Numbered from the stretch's first letter, positions 51,424-60,273 are shown. The stretch: DNA of 64,000 nt from Sphingomonas sp. PP-F2F-A104-K0414 (GCF_004340945.1 NZ_SLYD01000001.1:248001-312000), one strand, 5' to 3'. Numbers and translations are program-made. The notes: a model not told the origin generated them from the letters alone.

Positions 51424-53100
51424 TCAGGCCTTTCTCATCTGGCGCACCGCATGATCGGCGGCACGGGCGGTCAACGCCATGAACGTCAGCGACGGGTTCA
51501 CGCACGAGATCGACGCCATCTGCGCGCCGTCGGTGACGTAGAGGTTGGACGCCGCATGCGCCTGGCTCCATTCGTTAAGCACCGACGTGCGTGGGTCGCG
51601 GCCCATGCGGGCGCCGCCCATTTCGTGGATCGCGTCGCCGGGTACGTGCTCGCTTTCCGAACTCTTGACGTTGGTCAGGCCCGCCGCCTTCAGCATCGCC
51701 TCGCCCTGCGTTCGCGCGTCGGCCATCATCTTCAGTTCGTTGTCGCGGAAGCGCACGTCGAACCGCACCAGCGGCACCCCGAACCGGTCGACCTTGCTCT
51801 GGTGGAGCGAAACCTTGTTGTCCGCATAGGGTAGGCATTCGCCGAATGCGCCCATGCTGAACCGCCACGGCGCGTATTTGCGCATGCCCTGCTTCATCGA
51901 TGCGCCGAACCCGACAGGGGCGGCAGGGTTGCGATAGGCGCTGCCCTGATAGCCATAACCGCGCTTGAAGCCGACGCCCTCGTCGCCGCCGATATTGCGG
52001 AAACGCGGGACGTAGACGCCGCCCGGACGACGACCGAATTCGATGAACTCTTCCATCCCGGGGATGTCGCCCTCGACCCCGACACGGAAGATGTGATCCA
52101 TCACATAGCGCCCGAGCGTGCCGCTCTCGTCGAAATAGCTGCGGTCGCTGCCCGGCGCGCGCGAGTTAAGCATGATCTGTGTGGACGCGATCGCCGAGGC
52201 GCAGAGGAAGACGAGATCCGCGTTGACGGTTTCCGCCTGGCCGGTCTTGGCGTCGATATAGCGAACGCCGGTGACTTTTTTGCGTGCCGCGTCGTACACC
52301 AAGTTGGTGACGACCGAGTCCGACTTGAGCGTCAGCCGGCCGGTCGCGCGGGCGGCTGGCAGGGTAACGGCCTGGGTCGAGAAATACGCACCGAACGAAC
52401 AGCCATTGCCGCACTGGTTGCGGAACTGGCACTTCGTGCGGTTCTGATCGGGCTTGTCCTCGGTCATGTTCGACAGCCGGGTGTTGATCAGTTTCCGGCC
52501 GGGAAACTTGCTTTCGAGATTCTGCTTCAACCACTTCTCGGCGACGTTCATCGGCATCGGCGGCTGGAACTCGCTGTCGGGCAGATAGGCGAGGTTCTCA
52601 CGCGAGCCCGAGACGCCGATGTATTTCTCGACATAGCTGTACCACGGCGCGACGTCGTCATAGCGGATCGGCCAATCGCCATCGATGCCGTCGCGCTTGT
52701 TCGCCTCGAAATCGGCGGGGCTCCAGCGGAAGCACCAGCGGCCCCAGATCAGCGACTTGCCGCCGACCGCGCCAGGCCGGATCCAGTAGAACTTGCTGCC
52801 CTCGTCATAGGCGTACGGATTCAGCCGGTCGTCATTGTGGAACTCGCGGTTGCTGGGCTGGACATAGCCGTGCTTAGCGATGAAATAATCGCTGTCCAAC
52901 AATGCCTTGGGCATGATGTTGCGTGCCGGCACCTCGTAGGCGGGCTTGCCGTCATAGGTGTAGCCTTCGCCGTGCTCGACCATCTTGCCGCGGTCCAGCA
53001 TCAGAACGCGGAGGCCTTTTTCGGTCAGTTCCTTCGCAGCGAAACCGCCGCTTACGCCTGAACCTATTACGATCGCGTCGAACCTGTTGGTCTCAGCCAT
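51424..53100 (-). CDS. GMC-family FAD oxidoreductase (glucoside 3-dehydrogenase-like)
   Basis: 558-residue flavoprotein, last gene of the nine-gene carbohydrate operon. The FAD-binding fold begins IVIGSGVSGGFAAKELTEKGLRVLMLDRG, includes WGRWCFRWSP, QCGNGCSFGAYFST (a cysteine-rich loop typical of the G3DH-type enzymes) and ends with EMGGARMGRDPRTSVLNE and CVNPSLTFMALTARAADHAV. AGGAGAGGAAGG precedes the ATG. With the subunit-3 protein and cytochrome c of the same operon it fits a three-part sugar dehydrogenase that oxidises C3 of a glycoside and passes electrons to the cytochrome. There is no own signal peptide, so export probably rides on the Tat-signal subunit. Confidence 0.88.
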   Translation of the reverse strand: MAETNRFDAIVIGSGVSGGFAAKELTEKGLRVLMLDRGKMVEHGEGYTYDGKPAYEVPARNIMPKALLDSDYFIAKHGYVQPSNREFHNDDRLNPYAYDEGSKFYWIRPGAVGGKSLIWGRWCFRWSPADFEANKRDGIDGDWPIRYDDVAPWYSYVEKYIGVSGSRENLAYLPDSEFQPPMPMNVAEKWLKQNLESKFPGRKLINTRLSNMTEDKPDQNRTKCQFRNQCGNGCSFGAYFSTQAVTLPAARATGRLTLKSDSVVTNLVYDAARKKVTGVRYIDAKTGQAETVNADLVFLCASAIASTQIMLNSRAPGSDRSYFDESGTLGRYVMDHIFRVGVEGDIPGMEEFIEFGRRPGGVYVPRFRNIGGDEGVGFKRGYGYQGSAYRNPAAPVGFGASMKQGMRKYAPWRFSMGAFGECLPYADNKVSLHQSKVDRFGVPLVRFDVRFRDNELKMMADARTQGEAMLKAAGLTNVKSSESEHVPGDAIHEMGGARMGRDPRTSVLNEWSQAHAASNLYVTDGAQMASISCVNPSLTFMALTARAADHAVRQMRKA

Positions 53101-53151
53101 GACCTTCCTCTCCTAATACTCAGAAACACGCCCCGTCCGAAGCTCGTCCGT

Positions 53152-53985
53152 TTAAAAACGAAGCGCGCGCAGTGTCCGGAAGCTCGTGGTGATGTCGGGC
53201 AGATACGGCGCGGGGGCCTGATCGTTCTCGACGTAGAAATGGCGCACGCCGGCACTGCCCTTCAGCTTGAACAGCGCGCCGAAATCGACCGTGCCCTGCC
53301 CGACCGCGGTCATGCTCCGGTCGGGACGCATGTCCTTGACGTGATAGGCGTAGAGGCGGGTCGACAGCCGCTCGATCAGCGTCGTCAGGTTTTCGCCGGC
53401 ATGCAATGCCCAGTAGAGATCGAGTTCGAGCTTCACGAGCGCGGGATCGGTCTCCTTCAGCAGCCGCTCGTACAGGCTGACGCCGCCCGGCTTGGTGGTG
53501 AACTCGAAATCGTGGTTGTGATAGGCGAAGCCCAGCCCGGCCTTTTTCAGGTCGGTCGCGAACCGGTTGAAGTTCGGCAGCGCCGCGGCCCAGCCCGCTT
53601 CGTTGCGATGCTCGTCGGTCATGTACGGCAGCACGACGGTGGTCGCGCCGAGCGTCTTGGCCATCGTCACCGACTGGTCGAACTGCTTGAGCAGCGCGTC
53701 GTAGCCGATATGCACCGAGGGCGCGGTCAGGCCGAGCTTGTCCATCGTCCGGCGCAGCATTGCATGATCCATGCCGTCATAGCCGCCACCACCGAATTCG
53801 ACCTCGCGGTAGCCGATTCTGGCGACCTGTCCGAGCGTGCCGACCGGGTCCTTCGAGAAGATGTCGCGGATCGTGTAAAGTTGCAGGCCGATCGCCTTCA
53901 ACTGTGCGGCCGATGCGGTCGGCACGAACGCGAGCGCTGCGACCGCACCGGAGCCGGCGAGCAGGTTTCTACGGCTGAGGATCAT
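53152..53985 (-). CDS. Sugar phosphate isomerase/epimerase-like TIM barrel, Tat-exported (1)
   Basis: 277 residues. Twin-arginine signal MILSRRNLLAGSGAVAALAFVPTASA, then a xylose-isomerase-like barrel: IGLQLYTIRDIF, GYREVEFGGGGYDGMD, AYHNHDFEFTTKPGG, LELDLYWALHAGEN and YAYHVKDMRPD, with Glu/His/Asp metal ligands. The start overlaps the stop of the subunit-3 gene. An exported epimerase/isomerase suggests work on a glycoside or keto-sugar in the periplasm rather than on a sugar phosphate. Proposed role: 3-keto-glycoside isomerisation or elimination. Confidence 0.85.
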   Translation of the reverse strand: MILSRRNLLAGSGAVAALAFVPTASAAQLKAIGLQLYTIRDIFSKDPVGTLGQVARIGYREVEFGGGGYDGMDHAMLRRTMDKLGLTAPSVHIGYDALLKQFDQSVTMAKTLGATTVVLPYMTDEHRNEAGWAAALPNFNRFATDLKKAGLGFAYHNHDFEFTTKPGGVSLYERLLKETDPALVKLELDLYWALHAGENLTTLIERLSTRLYAYHVKDMRPDRSMTAVGQGTVDFGALFKLKGSAGVRHFYVENDQAPAPYLPDITTSFRTLRALRF

Positions 53986-54563
53986 GCGGAATACACCTTG
54001 TTGACCTGAGAATAGGGAAATGCGCCGTTATACTCGCCCGGCACCGGCAGATATTCGCGCTCCTGCGTCATGCCGATTTCCGACGTGTAATAGCCGGTGA
54101 CGACAAGCTGACGGAACGCCTCGAAGAAGACGCCGCCGGACGGGATCTGATCGTTCATCGCCAGCGTGAGCAGCGCATCCTGCTGCGCCGCGGTCGCCTT
54201 GGCGCCGGCGACCTTATAGTCCTTCAGGCTGCGCGCCTCGATCGCGTCCAGCCCGGCGAGGATCGGCACGCGGTCAGCCGGCGCGGCCCAGTCGGCGAGC
54301 AGCTTTTCGATATAAGCCGGGACACCCGCGGCGATCGCGCCCGGCGTATCGGTGGTCGGCAGGACTCGTTCGCTGAGTGCGGTCATCAGCGCGCGCTGGG
54401 GGGCTGTGAAGACCGCGACGCTGGGCGGGCCTTCGCTGATGACGGGAATGCCGACCGCTGCGCCCGAAGTTGCCGCGACCCCGGCTGCGCGGGCGATTGG
54501 CGCATACAAAGCCGTGCCGAACATGGCGACGACACCCGCGAGTGCAGTTCTGCGATCGATCAT
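53982..54563 (-). CDS. Gluconate 2-dehydrogenase subunit 3 family protein
   Basis: 193 residues. N-terminal Tat-type leader MIDRRTALAGVVAMFGTALY, then the subunit-3 fold: FTAPQRALMTALSERVLPTTDTPGAIAAGVPAYIEKLLADW, ARSLKDYKVAGAKATAAQQDALLTLAMND, FFEAFRQLVVTGYYTSEIGM and YLPVPGEYNGAFPYS. This family is the small subunit of GMC-type dehydrogenases and carries the Tat signal that exports the large subunit. The start overlaps the DUF1080 gene stop and it is two genes before the GMC subunit. Confidence 0.9.
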   Translation of the reverse strand: MIDRRTALAGVVAMFGTALYAPIARAAGVAATSGAAVGIPVISEGPPSVAVFTAPQRALMTALSERVLPTTDTPGAIAAGVPAYIEKLLADWAAPADRVPILAGLDAIEARSLKDYKVAGAKATAAQQDALLTLAMNDQIPSGGVFFEAFRQLVVTGYYTSEIGMTQEREYLPVPGEYNGAFPYSQVNKVYSA

Positions 54564-55390
54564 TTACCGTCCTTCTTCAGGTCCTGCGCGATCGCCGCCT
54601 CGGGCAGCGGACGAACCCAGACGTTGCGGAACGACACCGGCGAATCGTGATCCTGAAGCTGGATCGGCGCGGCGTCGGCGTGCGCAGTGTAACTGGCGAC
54701 CTTGCGCCAGATCGTGGTGCCGAGCATCGCCTGGTGGTTCTGGACGAGAACGCCGTTGAGCAGCGCCGTGACGTACGCAGGGCGGAGCAGGCTGCCGTCA
54801 GCGGCAAAGCGGGGCCGTTCGAACACGATGTCGTAGGTCTGCCACTCGCCGGGCCGGCGCGCGGCGTTCACCAGCGGCGGTTTCCAGCCATAGACCGCGC
54901 CGACGGTGCCATCGGCGTAGGTCGGGTTCTGCGAACCATCGAGGATCTGCAATTCATAGCGTTGCATGAACCAGATGCCGCTGTTGCCGCGATCCTGCGA
55001 CGTCTTGGTCGGCGGGTTGGGCGAGCGGAATTCGAGATGCATCTGCACGTCGCCGAAGCTCTGTTTCGAGACGAGGTTGTTCTCGCCACCGCTTTTCGCG
55101 CGCGACGGAATGGTCAGCGCACCGTTCGCGATCGGCCACGCGATCCGATCGGGCTTCCATGCGTCGAGCGAACGCCCGTCGAACAGCACGACCGCGTCGG
55201 CGGGCGGACCGCCGGGGGTCGCGGCTGGGGCGACGACGGCCGGCGCGGGGCGGTCGGCGTCGTGCACCCGCCACTGGCCGCCGGGCAACATCGGCGTATC
55301 CTTGAAGCCGGGCTTCTCCTGGGCTGCGATCGGCGCCGTCGTCATCAGCGTCATCGCCGTGACGGCGCTCGCCATCAAACAGGTGTTCAT
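54560..55390 (-). CDS. DUF1080 family 3-keto-disaccharide hydrolase-like protein
   Basis: 276 residues from the ATG at 55388-55390 (MNTCLMASAVTAMTLMTTAPIAAQ is a Sec signal peptide; the longer frame is a leader without support). The concanavalin-like lectin/glucanase fold shows VVLFDGRSLDAWKPD, GGENNLVSKQSFGDVQMHLEFRSP, SGIWFMQRYELQILDGSQNPTYADGTVGAVYGW, QTYDIVFERPRF and VTALLNGVLVQNHQ. Family members cleave 3-keto-glycosides. It sits beside a GMC dehydrogenase set, which would make the 3-keto substrate. Function is family-based. Confidence 0.88.
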   Translation of the reverse strand: MNTCLMASAVTAMTLMTTAPIAAQEKPGFKDTPMLPGGQWRVHDADRPAPAVVAPAATPGGPPADAVVLFDGRSLDAWKPDRIAWPIANGALTIPSRAKSGGENNLVSKQSFGDVQMHLEFRSPNPPTKTSQDRGNSGIWFMQRYELQILDGSQNPTYADGTVGAVYGWKPPLVNAARRPGEWQTYDIVFERPRFAADGSLLRPAYVTALLNGVLVQNHQAMLGTTIWRKVASYTAHADAAPIQLQDHDSPVSFRNVWVRPLPEAAIAQDLKKDGK

Positions 55391-55416
55391 GCGTCTTCCC
55401 CTCATCCCCGTCCCCC

Positions 55417-56340
55417 TCATGCTGCATCGATTTCGCGATAGGCGGCGATCAGGCGATCCTCGCCAGCACGCCCTGCAATCGAATTGCCGTGTTCCATCCC
55501 GATCACGCCCGAATAGCGTTTGGCCTTCAGCCACTTCACGATTGACTTGAAATTGATCTCGCCGGTCGAGGGTTCGTTGCGGCCCGGATTGTCGCCGAAC
55601 TGGATATAGCCGATCTCGTTCCAGCAGGTGTCGAGCGTCGGGATCAAATTCCCCGACTGGATCTGCTCGTGATACAGGTCGGCGAGGATCTTAACCGCCG
55701 GGCTGTTGGCGCCGCGCGCGACCGCATAGCCCTGCGAAATCGACTGCATATAGACGCCGGGATGGTTGGTCCGCGTGTTGAGCGGCTCCATCACCATCGC
55801 CGTGCCCGATGGCGCGACGATGTCGCCCGCGCGGCGCATGATGTCGATCACGCGCGCCGTCTGTATATCGACCGGCACCTTCGGATCCATGAAGCCGGTG
55901 ACGACGGTCATGTGCTTCGCGTTCAGTCGCTTGGCGACGTCGAGCGAGGCGCGGATGTCGGCAAGGAACGCCTCGCGCTCGGCACCGTCATTGGCGCCGA
56001 GCAGCGGCCGCGACTGCGACCATTTGGGCATGCTGGCGACGAACACGCCCATCGTCATGCCGCGCTGCGCCAGCGCCTTGGCCATCTGCTCCTGCTCGGC
56101 CACCGACCGCGTCGCCGCCTCGTTGTCCTCCCAGGCGGTGAAGCCCTGATCGGCGGCGTAGGCGATCTGCTCGATCCGTCCACCGCGGCTGGCAAAGCTG
56201 CCCTCGTGCGGCGCGTAGCCGAGCGAGAAGCGCGCGGCGTTCGAGCTGCGGCGTTGCCCTGCGGCCATGCCGGGTATCAGCGAGGCGGCGGCGCCTGCCG
56301 CGAGCCCAGCCCCGAGCAGATTTCTACGGGAGAGCGTCAT
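55417..56340 (-). CDS. Sugar isomerase-like TIM barrel (Hyi type), Tat-exported (2)
   Basis: 307 residues from ATG at 56338-56340. Twin-arginine signal MTLSRRNLLGAGLAAGAAASLIPGMAAG, then a hydroxypyruvate-isomerase-like barrel: EQIAYAADQGFTAWEDNEAA, VVTGFMDPKVPV, VMEPLNTRTNHPGVYM, PTLDTCWNEIGYIQFGDNPGRNEPSTGEI and YSGVIGMEHGNS. Metal ligands Glu, Asp, His and Glu are in the expected order. It is one of three related barrels in this operon and one of two with a Tat signal. Substrate is probably a keto-sugar, by context. Confidence 0.85.
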   Translation of the reverse strand: MTLSRRNLLGAGLAAGAAASLIPGMAAGQRRSSNAARFSLGYAPHEGSFASRGGRIEQIAYAADQGFTAWEDNEAATRSVAEQEQMAKALAQRGMTMGVFVASMPKWSQSRPLLGANDGAEREAFLADIRASLDVAKRLNAKHMTVVTGFMDPKVPVDIQTARVIDIMRRAGDIVAPSGTAMVMEPLNTRTNHPGVYMQSISQGYAVARGANSPAVKILADLYHEQIQSGNLIPTLDTCWNEIGYIQFGDNPGRNEPSTGEINFKSIVKWLKAKRYSGVIGMEHGNSIAGRAGEDRLIAAYREIDAA

Positions 56341-56353
56341 GCGACCATTACCG

Positions 56354-56740
56354 TCATTTCGAGCCCTCGGCCCTGAGATACGCGATGATCGCGGCACGCT
56401 TGGCCGGATCGGGCGTCGCGATCGGCATGCGCGTGCCCGGCACCTTCTTCTGCGGTGCGGCGAGATAGTCGTTGAGCGTCTTCTCGTCCCAGCGCAGCTT
56501 CGATGCCTTCATCGCCGGCGAGTAGTTGAACCCAGGCGTCGCAGCGGCGGCGCGGCCGACCACGCCGTACAGGTTCGGGCCGATGCCATTCCTGCCGCCC
56601 TTCACGACGGTGTGGCACGCGCGGCACGCGGCGAAGGCGGGCGGTGCGGCCGCGGTGGATTGCGCGGTGGTCGGCGCCGAGACCGTGACGGCCGCAACCG
56701 CCGCGATACTTCCTGCGACCAGAGCCATGAGCAGCTTCAT
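56354..56740 (-). CDS. Class I c-type cytochrome
   Basis: 128 residues, periplasmic. Signal peptide MKLLMALVAGSIAAVAAVTVSAPTTAQ, haem motif CRACH (Cys39-His43), GPNLYGVVGR after it, and the axial methionine in TRMPIATPDPAKRAAIIAYL. The start overlaps the Gfo/Idh stop (ATGA). It is the electron acceptor candidate for the GMC dehydrogenase of the operon. Confidence 0.93.
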   Translation of the reverse strand: MKLLMALVAGSIAAVAAVTVSAPTTAQSTAAAPPAFAACRACHTVVKGGRNGIGPNLYGVVGRAAAATPGFNYSPAMKASKLRWDEKTLNDYLAAPQKKVPGTRMPIATPDPAKRAAIIAYLRAEGSK

Positions 56741-57897
56741 TCATTCTCTCCCGGATTTACTGAAGTCCATTTCCGATCTGCGCCCGCGTTGGCGATCACC
56801 GCCTCGATGAAGCGCATCGTGCGCAAGCCATCGGTCACGGCCGGAAACCAGCGGCCGTCTCCTCGATTGCCGCCGCCATCACCGCGGATCGCCGAGGCGA
56901 ACGCGCGGTACAGGTTGGCGAACGCCTCGATATAGCCCTCGGGATGACCCGCGGGTGTACGCACCAGCGTCGCGGTGGTGTCGAGCATGCCCGGACCGCC
57001 GGTCCGCACGCTCTCCGCGGGGCGGTCGAGCCAGCGCAGCGTCAGCGTGTTGGGCTCCATCTGAGACCAGTCGAGTCCGCCGCGTTCGCCGTGGATGCGC
57101 AGTCGAAGCCCGTTCTCCTCGCCCGCTGCGACCTGGCTCGCCTTCAGCGTGCCGCGGGCACCCCCCTCGAACCGGAGCAGCGCGCTGACGTCGTCGTCGA
57201 GTCGGCGGCCCTCGACATGCGTCGTGAGGTCCGCCGAGACCGATTGCACCGACAGGCCGGAGACATGCTCGGCGAGCTGGAACGCATGCGTGCCGATGTC
57301 GCCGAGACAGCCGCCGAGCCCTGCGCGGGCGGGATCGGTGCGCCATTCGGCCTGCTTGTTGCCGTCGGTGTCGATCGATTGGCTGAGCCAGCCTTGCAGA
57401 TATTCGACCTGGACCAGACGGATCGCGCCGAAATCGCCGCGCTCGACCCGTGCGCGTGCCTCTTCGACCATCGGGTAGCCGCTGTAGGTGAACGCCAGCG
57501 CGAAGTGCCGGCCGCTGGCCTTGGCGGCGGCGGCGATCGCCTCGGCCTCGACCACGCTCATCGCCATCGGCTTTTCGCAGAATACGTGGAAGCCGGCGTC
57601 CAGCGCGGCGATCGCCATCGGTGCGTGGAGATGGTTCGGCGTAACGACCGCGAGCGCGTCGATGCGCTGGTCCGCGGGCAGCGTAATCTCGTGCGCGATC
57701 AGTGCATCGAGCGTCGGGTAGACCCGCTGGGGATCCAGACCGAGCAGCGCGCCGGTGCGCGTGTTGCGCCCACCATCGGTGCTGAACGCGCCCGCAACGA
57801 GGTCCCAATCGCCATCAAGCGCCGCCGCCATCCGGTGGACGGCGCCGATAAAGGCCCCCTCCCCGCCGCCGACCATGCCGAGACGAAGCCGGCTCAT
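56737..57897 (-). CDS. Gfo/Idh/MocA family oxidoreductase
   Basis: 386 residues. Rossmann fold GMVGGGEGAFIGAVHRMA at the N-terminus, the catalytic EKP motif in FCEKPMAMSVVEAEAI, and a C-terminal substrate domain with GGCLGDIGTHAFQLAEHVSGL. It reduces or oxidises a sugar ring carbon with NAD(P). No signal peptide, so it acts in the cytoplasm on what the operon importer brings in. Coupled by ATGA to the preceding TIM barrel gene and by ATGA to the cytochrome gene. Proposed role: reducing 3-keto-glucose or a related product. Confidence 0.9.
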   Translation of the reverse strand: MSRLRLGMVGGGEGAFIGAVHRMAAALDGDWDLVAGAFSTDGGRNTRTGALLGLDPQRVYPTLDALIAHEITLPADQRIDALAVVTPNHLHAPMAIAALDAGFHVFCEKPMAMSVVEAEAIAAAAKASGRHFALAFTYSGYPMVEEARARVERGDFGAIRLVQVEYLQGWLSQSIDTDGNKQAEWRTDPARAGLGGCLGDIGTHAFQLAEHVSGLSVQSVSADLTTHVEGRRLDDDVSALLRFEGGARGTLKASQVAAGEENGLRLRIHGERGGLDWSQMEPNTLTLRWLDRPAESVRTGGPGMLDTTATLVRTPAGHPEGYIEAFANLYRAFASAIRGDGGGNRGDGRWFPAVTDGLRTMRFIEAVIANAGADRKWTSVNPGENE

Positions 57898-58958
57898 GCC
57901 TGCCCCTCGGACAGTCCGAGCAGCTTGCGGATTGCGGCGCGGTCGATGCCGCTGGCGGCGAAATCGTCGAACGGGCGTTCGGTCAGGCGGATCATGTGGT
58001 CGCGGATGAACGGCGCGCCTTCGCGGGCGCCGTCGTCGGACCGTTTCAGCGCGCACTCCCATTCGAGCACCGCCCAGCCGTCATAACCGTACTGCGCCAT
58101 CTTGCTGAAGATGCCGGAGAAATCGACCTGCCCGTCGCCGAGCGAGCGGAAACGGCCGGCGCGGTCGACCCAGTTCTCGTAGCCGCCGTACACGCCGGTT
58201 CGGCCGGTCGGGTTGAATTCGGCATCCTTGACGTGGAAGCACGAGATCCGGTCGTGATAGCGGTCGATGAAGTCGAGATAATCGAGCTGCTGCAACACGA
58301 AATGCGACGGATCGAACAGCAGGCGCGCGCGCGGATGATTGTCGACCGCGGCGAGGAAGCGTTCCCAGGTCGCGCCGTCGTGGACGTCCTCGCCGGGATG
58401 CACCTCGAATGCGCAGTCGACACCGGCCTCCTCGAAAACGTCGAGGATCGGAACCCACCGGCGAGCGAGTTCGGCAAAAGCCTCCTCGATCAGCCCGGCG
58501 GGACGTTGCGGCCACGGATACACGTACGGCCAAGCCAGTGCGCCGGAGAAGGTGGCGTGCGCGGACAGGCCGAGATTTGCGCTGGCGCGCGCGGCGAGCT
58601 TGACCTGCTCGACCGCCCAAAGCTGGCGCTCGGCAGGCTTGCCATGAACTTCGGGCGGCGCGAAGCCGTCGAACAGCGTGTCGTACGCCGGATGCACCGC
58701 GACCAACTGCCCTTGCAGGTGCGTCGACAATTCGGTGACCTCGATGCCGTGCTTGGCAATGCTACCGCGAAGATCGTCGCAGTACGCCTTACTCTCGGCG
58801 GCGAGCTTCAGGTCGATCAACTGCGCGTTGCAGGGGATCTGGACGCCGACATAGCCGAGCCCCGCCGCCCATTCCGCCAGACCGTCGAGCGTGTCGAACG
58901 GCGCTTCGTCGCCAAGGAACTGGGCGAGGAATATTCCGGGGCCCTTCATACCGGTCAT
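57894..58958 (-). CDS. Sugar phosphate isomerase/epimerase-like TIM barrel (3), cytoplasmic
   Basis: 354 residues. The AP-endonuclease-2-type barrel shows GYVGVQIPCNAQLID, EVTELSTHLQGQLVAVHPAYD, CAFEVHPGEDVHDG, LLFDPSHFVLQQLDYLDFIDRYHDRISCFHVKDAEF and AVLEWECAL, carrying Glu, Asp, His and Glu metal ligands. There is no signal peptide, unlike the two other barrels of the operon. The ATG at 58956-58958 overlaps the stop of the importer gene. Probably isomerises an imported keto-sugar; substrate unknown. Confidence 0.88.
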   Translation of the reverse strand: MTGMKGPGIFLAQFLGDEAPFDTLDGLAEWAAGLGYVGVQIPCNAQLIDLKLAAESKAYCDDLRGSIAKHGIEVTELSTHLQGQLVAVHPAYDTLFDGFAPPEVHGKPAERQLWAVEQVKLAARASANLGLSAHATFSGALAWPYVYPWPQRPAGLIEEAFAELARRWVPILDVFEEAGVDCAFEVHPGEDVHDGATWERFLAAVDNHPRARLLFDPSHFVLQQLDYLDFIDRYHDRISCFHVKDAEFNPTGRTGVYGGYENWVDRAGRFRSLGDGQVDFSGIFSKMAQYGYDGWAVLEWECALKRSDDGAREGAPFIRDHMIRLTERPFDDFAASGIDRAAIRKLLGLSEGQA

Positions 58959-60193
58959 GCTGCACTCTTTCTGGTGTCGTCGCGGAACGTGAACTGGAAC
59001 AGCAGCGCGATCACCGCGGCGGCGATGGCGGGATACCACCACATATGCTGCCAGTCGGTGATGGTCGGCGAGGCCGGCAGTTGCGCATACAGCAGCGCGC
59101 CGATCTGCGACCCGAGCAGCATGCCGACGCCGTAGGTGAACAGCGTCAGCATGCCCTGCGCCTGCGCGTTCACACCCTTCGGCGTAGCGATCGTGCCGGT
59201 GTAGATCGCGCCGGCGACGAAGAAGAAATCATAGCATACGCCGTGCAACGCGACGCCGAGATACACCGCCCACAACGACGACCCGCCGTCGCCGATCGCG
59301 AACAAGGCGTAGCGCAACGCCCATGCGGCCATGCCGACGAGCAGTAGCGGCTTCACCCCGAACCTTCGGTACAGCCACGGCATCGAGAACATGAACACGA
59401 GTTCGGACATCTGCCCGATCGCGAGCGTACCGCCGACATTGCTGATGCCGGTCGCGCCGACATAGGGCGACGCATAGGCGTAATACATCGCTAGCGGGAC
59501 CGAGATCAGCGTCGCGCAGGTCATGAAGATCAGGAACGAGCGCTGGCGGAGCAACCCGAACGCCTCGACGCAGAACACTTGGCGAAGCACGCTCTCGTCG
59601 CGCGGCGCGTCTGCCGTCACGTTCGGCAGCGTGAAACTGTAGAGGCCGAGCGCGATCGACACCACGCCTGCGACGCGGAAAATCTCGGGGCTCGCCGACA
59701 GGCCGGCCCAGCCGATGATCAGGCCGGCGGTGATCCAGCCGAGCGTACCGAACGCGCGGACGAACGGGAACTTGTCGGTCCGCTCGCCAAAGCTCTTCAG
59801 CGCGATCGTGTTCGCGAGGCCGACCGTTGGCATGTAGAGGATCATGTAGCAGAGCAGCAGCCAGACGAAGGTCGGGCCGTTCTCCGGGTTCACCAGCGAT
59901 GGGAGCAAAAACAACAGCACGCCGCCGACCAAGTGCAGGATCACCATCAGCATCCGCGGGCTAACATAACGCGCCGCAGCCATGCCGAGCAGGAACGAGC
60001 CGACGATCGACGCGATCGGCCCGACCGAGAACGCGTTGCCGATGAGGTTGCCGATCCCGACCGTCTGCATCACGAGGCCGAGGGTTACGGTCCAGGCGCC
60101 CCATACGAAGAACTGCATGAACATCATGGCGCTCAGGCGGCCGGTTAGCAGGCCGCCCTGCGTGGCCTGGGGCCCAGTGTCTGCACGCGCCAT
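58955..60193 (-). CDS. NupG-like nucleoside:H+ symporter family MFS transporter
   Basis: 412 residues, 12 membrane helices (for example MMFMQFFVWGAWTVTLGLVMQTVG, GSFLLGMAAARYV, MLMVILHLVGGVLLFLLPSLV, LGVALHGVCYDFFFVAGAIYTG). The N-terminal motif QFFVWGAWTVTLG and GVCYDFFFVAGAIYT are typical of the nucleoside/H+ symporter family. In sphingomonads such proteins often sit in sugar-degradation operons, so a glycoside or keto-sugar is the likelier substrate here. First gene of the nine-gene operon, with a palindromic operator candidate 65 bases upstream. Confidence 0.9.
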   Translation of the reverse strand: MARADTGPQATQGGLLTGRLSAMMFMQFFVWGAWTVTLGLVMQTVGIGNLIGNAFSVGPIASIVGSFLLGMAAARYVSPRMLMVILHLVGGVLLFLLPSLVNPENGPTFVWLLLCYMILYMPTVGLANTIALKSFGERTDKFPFVRAFGTLGWITAGLIIGWAGLSASPEIFRVAGVVSIALGLYSFTLPNVTADAPRDESVLRQVFCVEAFGLLRQRSFLIFMTCATLISVPLAMYYAYASPYVGATGISNVGGTLAIGQMSELVFMFSMPWLYRRFGVKPLLLVGMAAWALRYALFAIGDGGSSLWAVYLGVALHGVCYDFFFVAGAIYTGTIATPKGVNAQAQGMLTLFTYGVGMLLGSQIGALLYAQLPASPTITDWQHMWWYPAIAAAVIALLFQFTFRDDTRKSAA

Positions 60194-60257
60194 TCGCTAC
60201 CTCTCCGATCGCAGTTTTACTGCTTGTCGACCCGGAAGCTACGGAGCCGCGATACGA

Positions 60258-60273
60258 ATGTAAAGGATTACAT
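60258..60273. promoter_or_regulatory. LacI-type operator candidate
   Basis: ATGTAA-AGGA-TTACAT is a perfect 6-4-6 inverted repeat. TGTAA...TTACA half-sites are common in LacI/GalR-family operators. It lies 64 bases upstream of the MFS gene and 45 bases upstream of the divergent LacI-family gene, so one site could control both directions. Confidence 0.6.
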
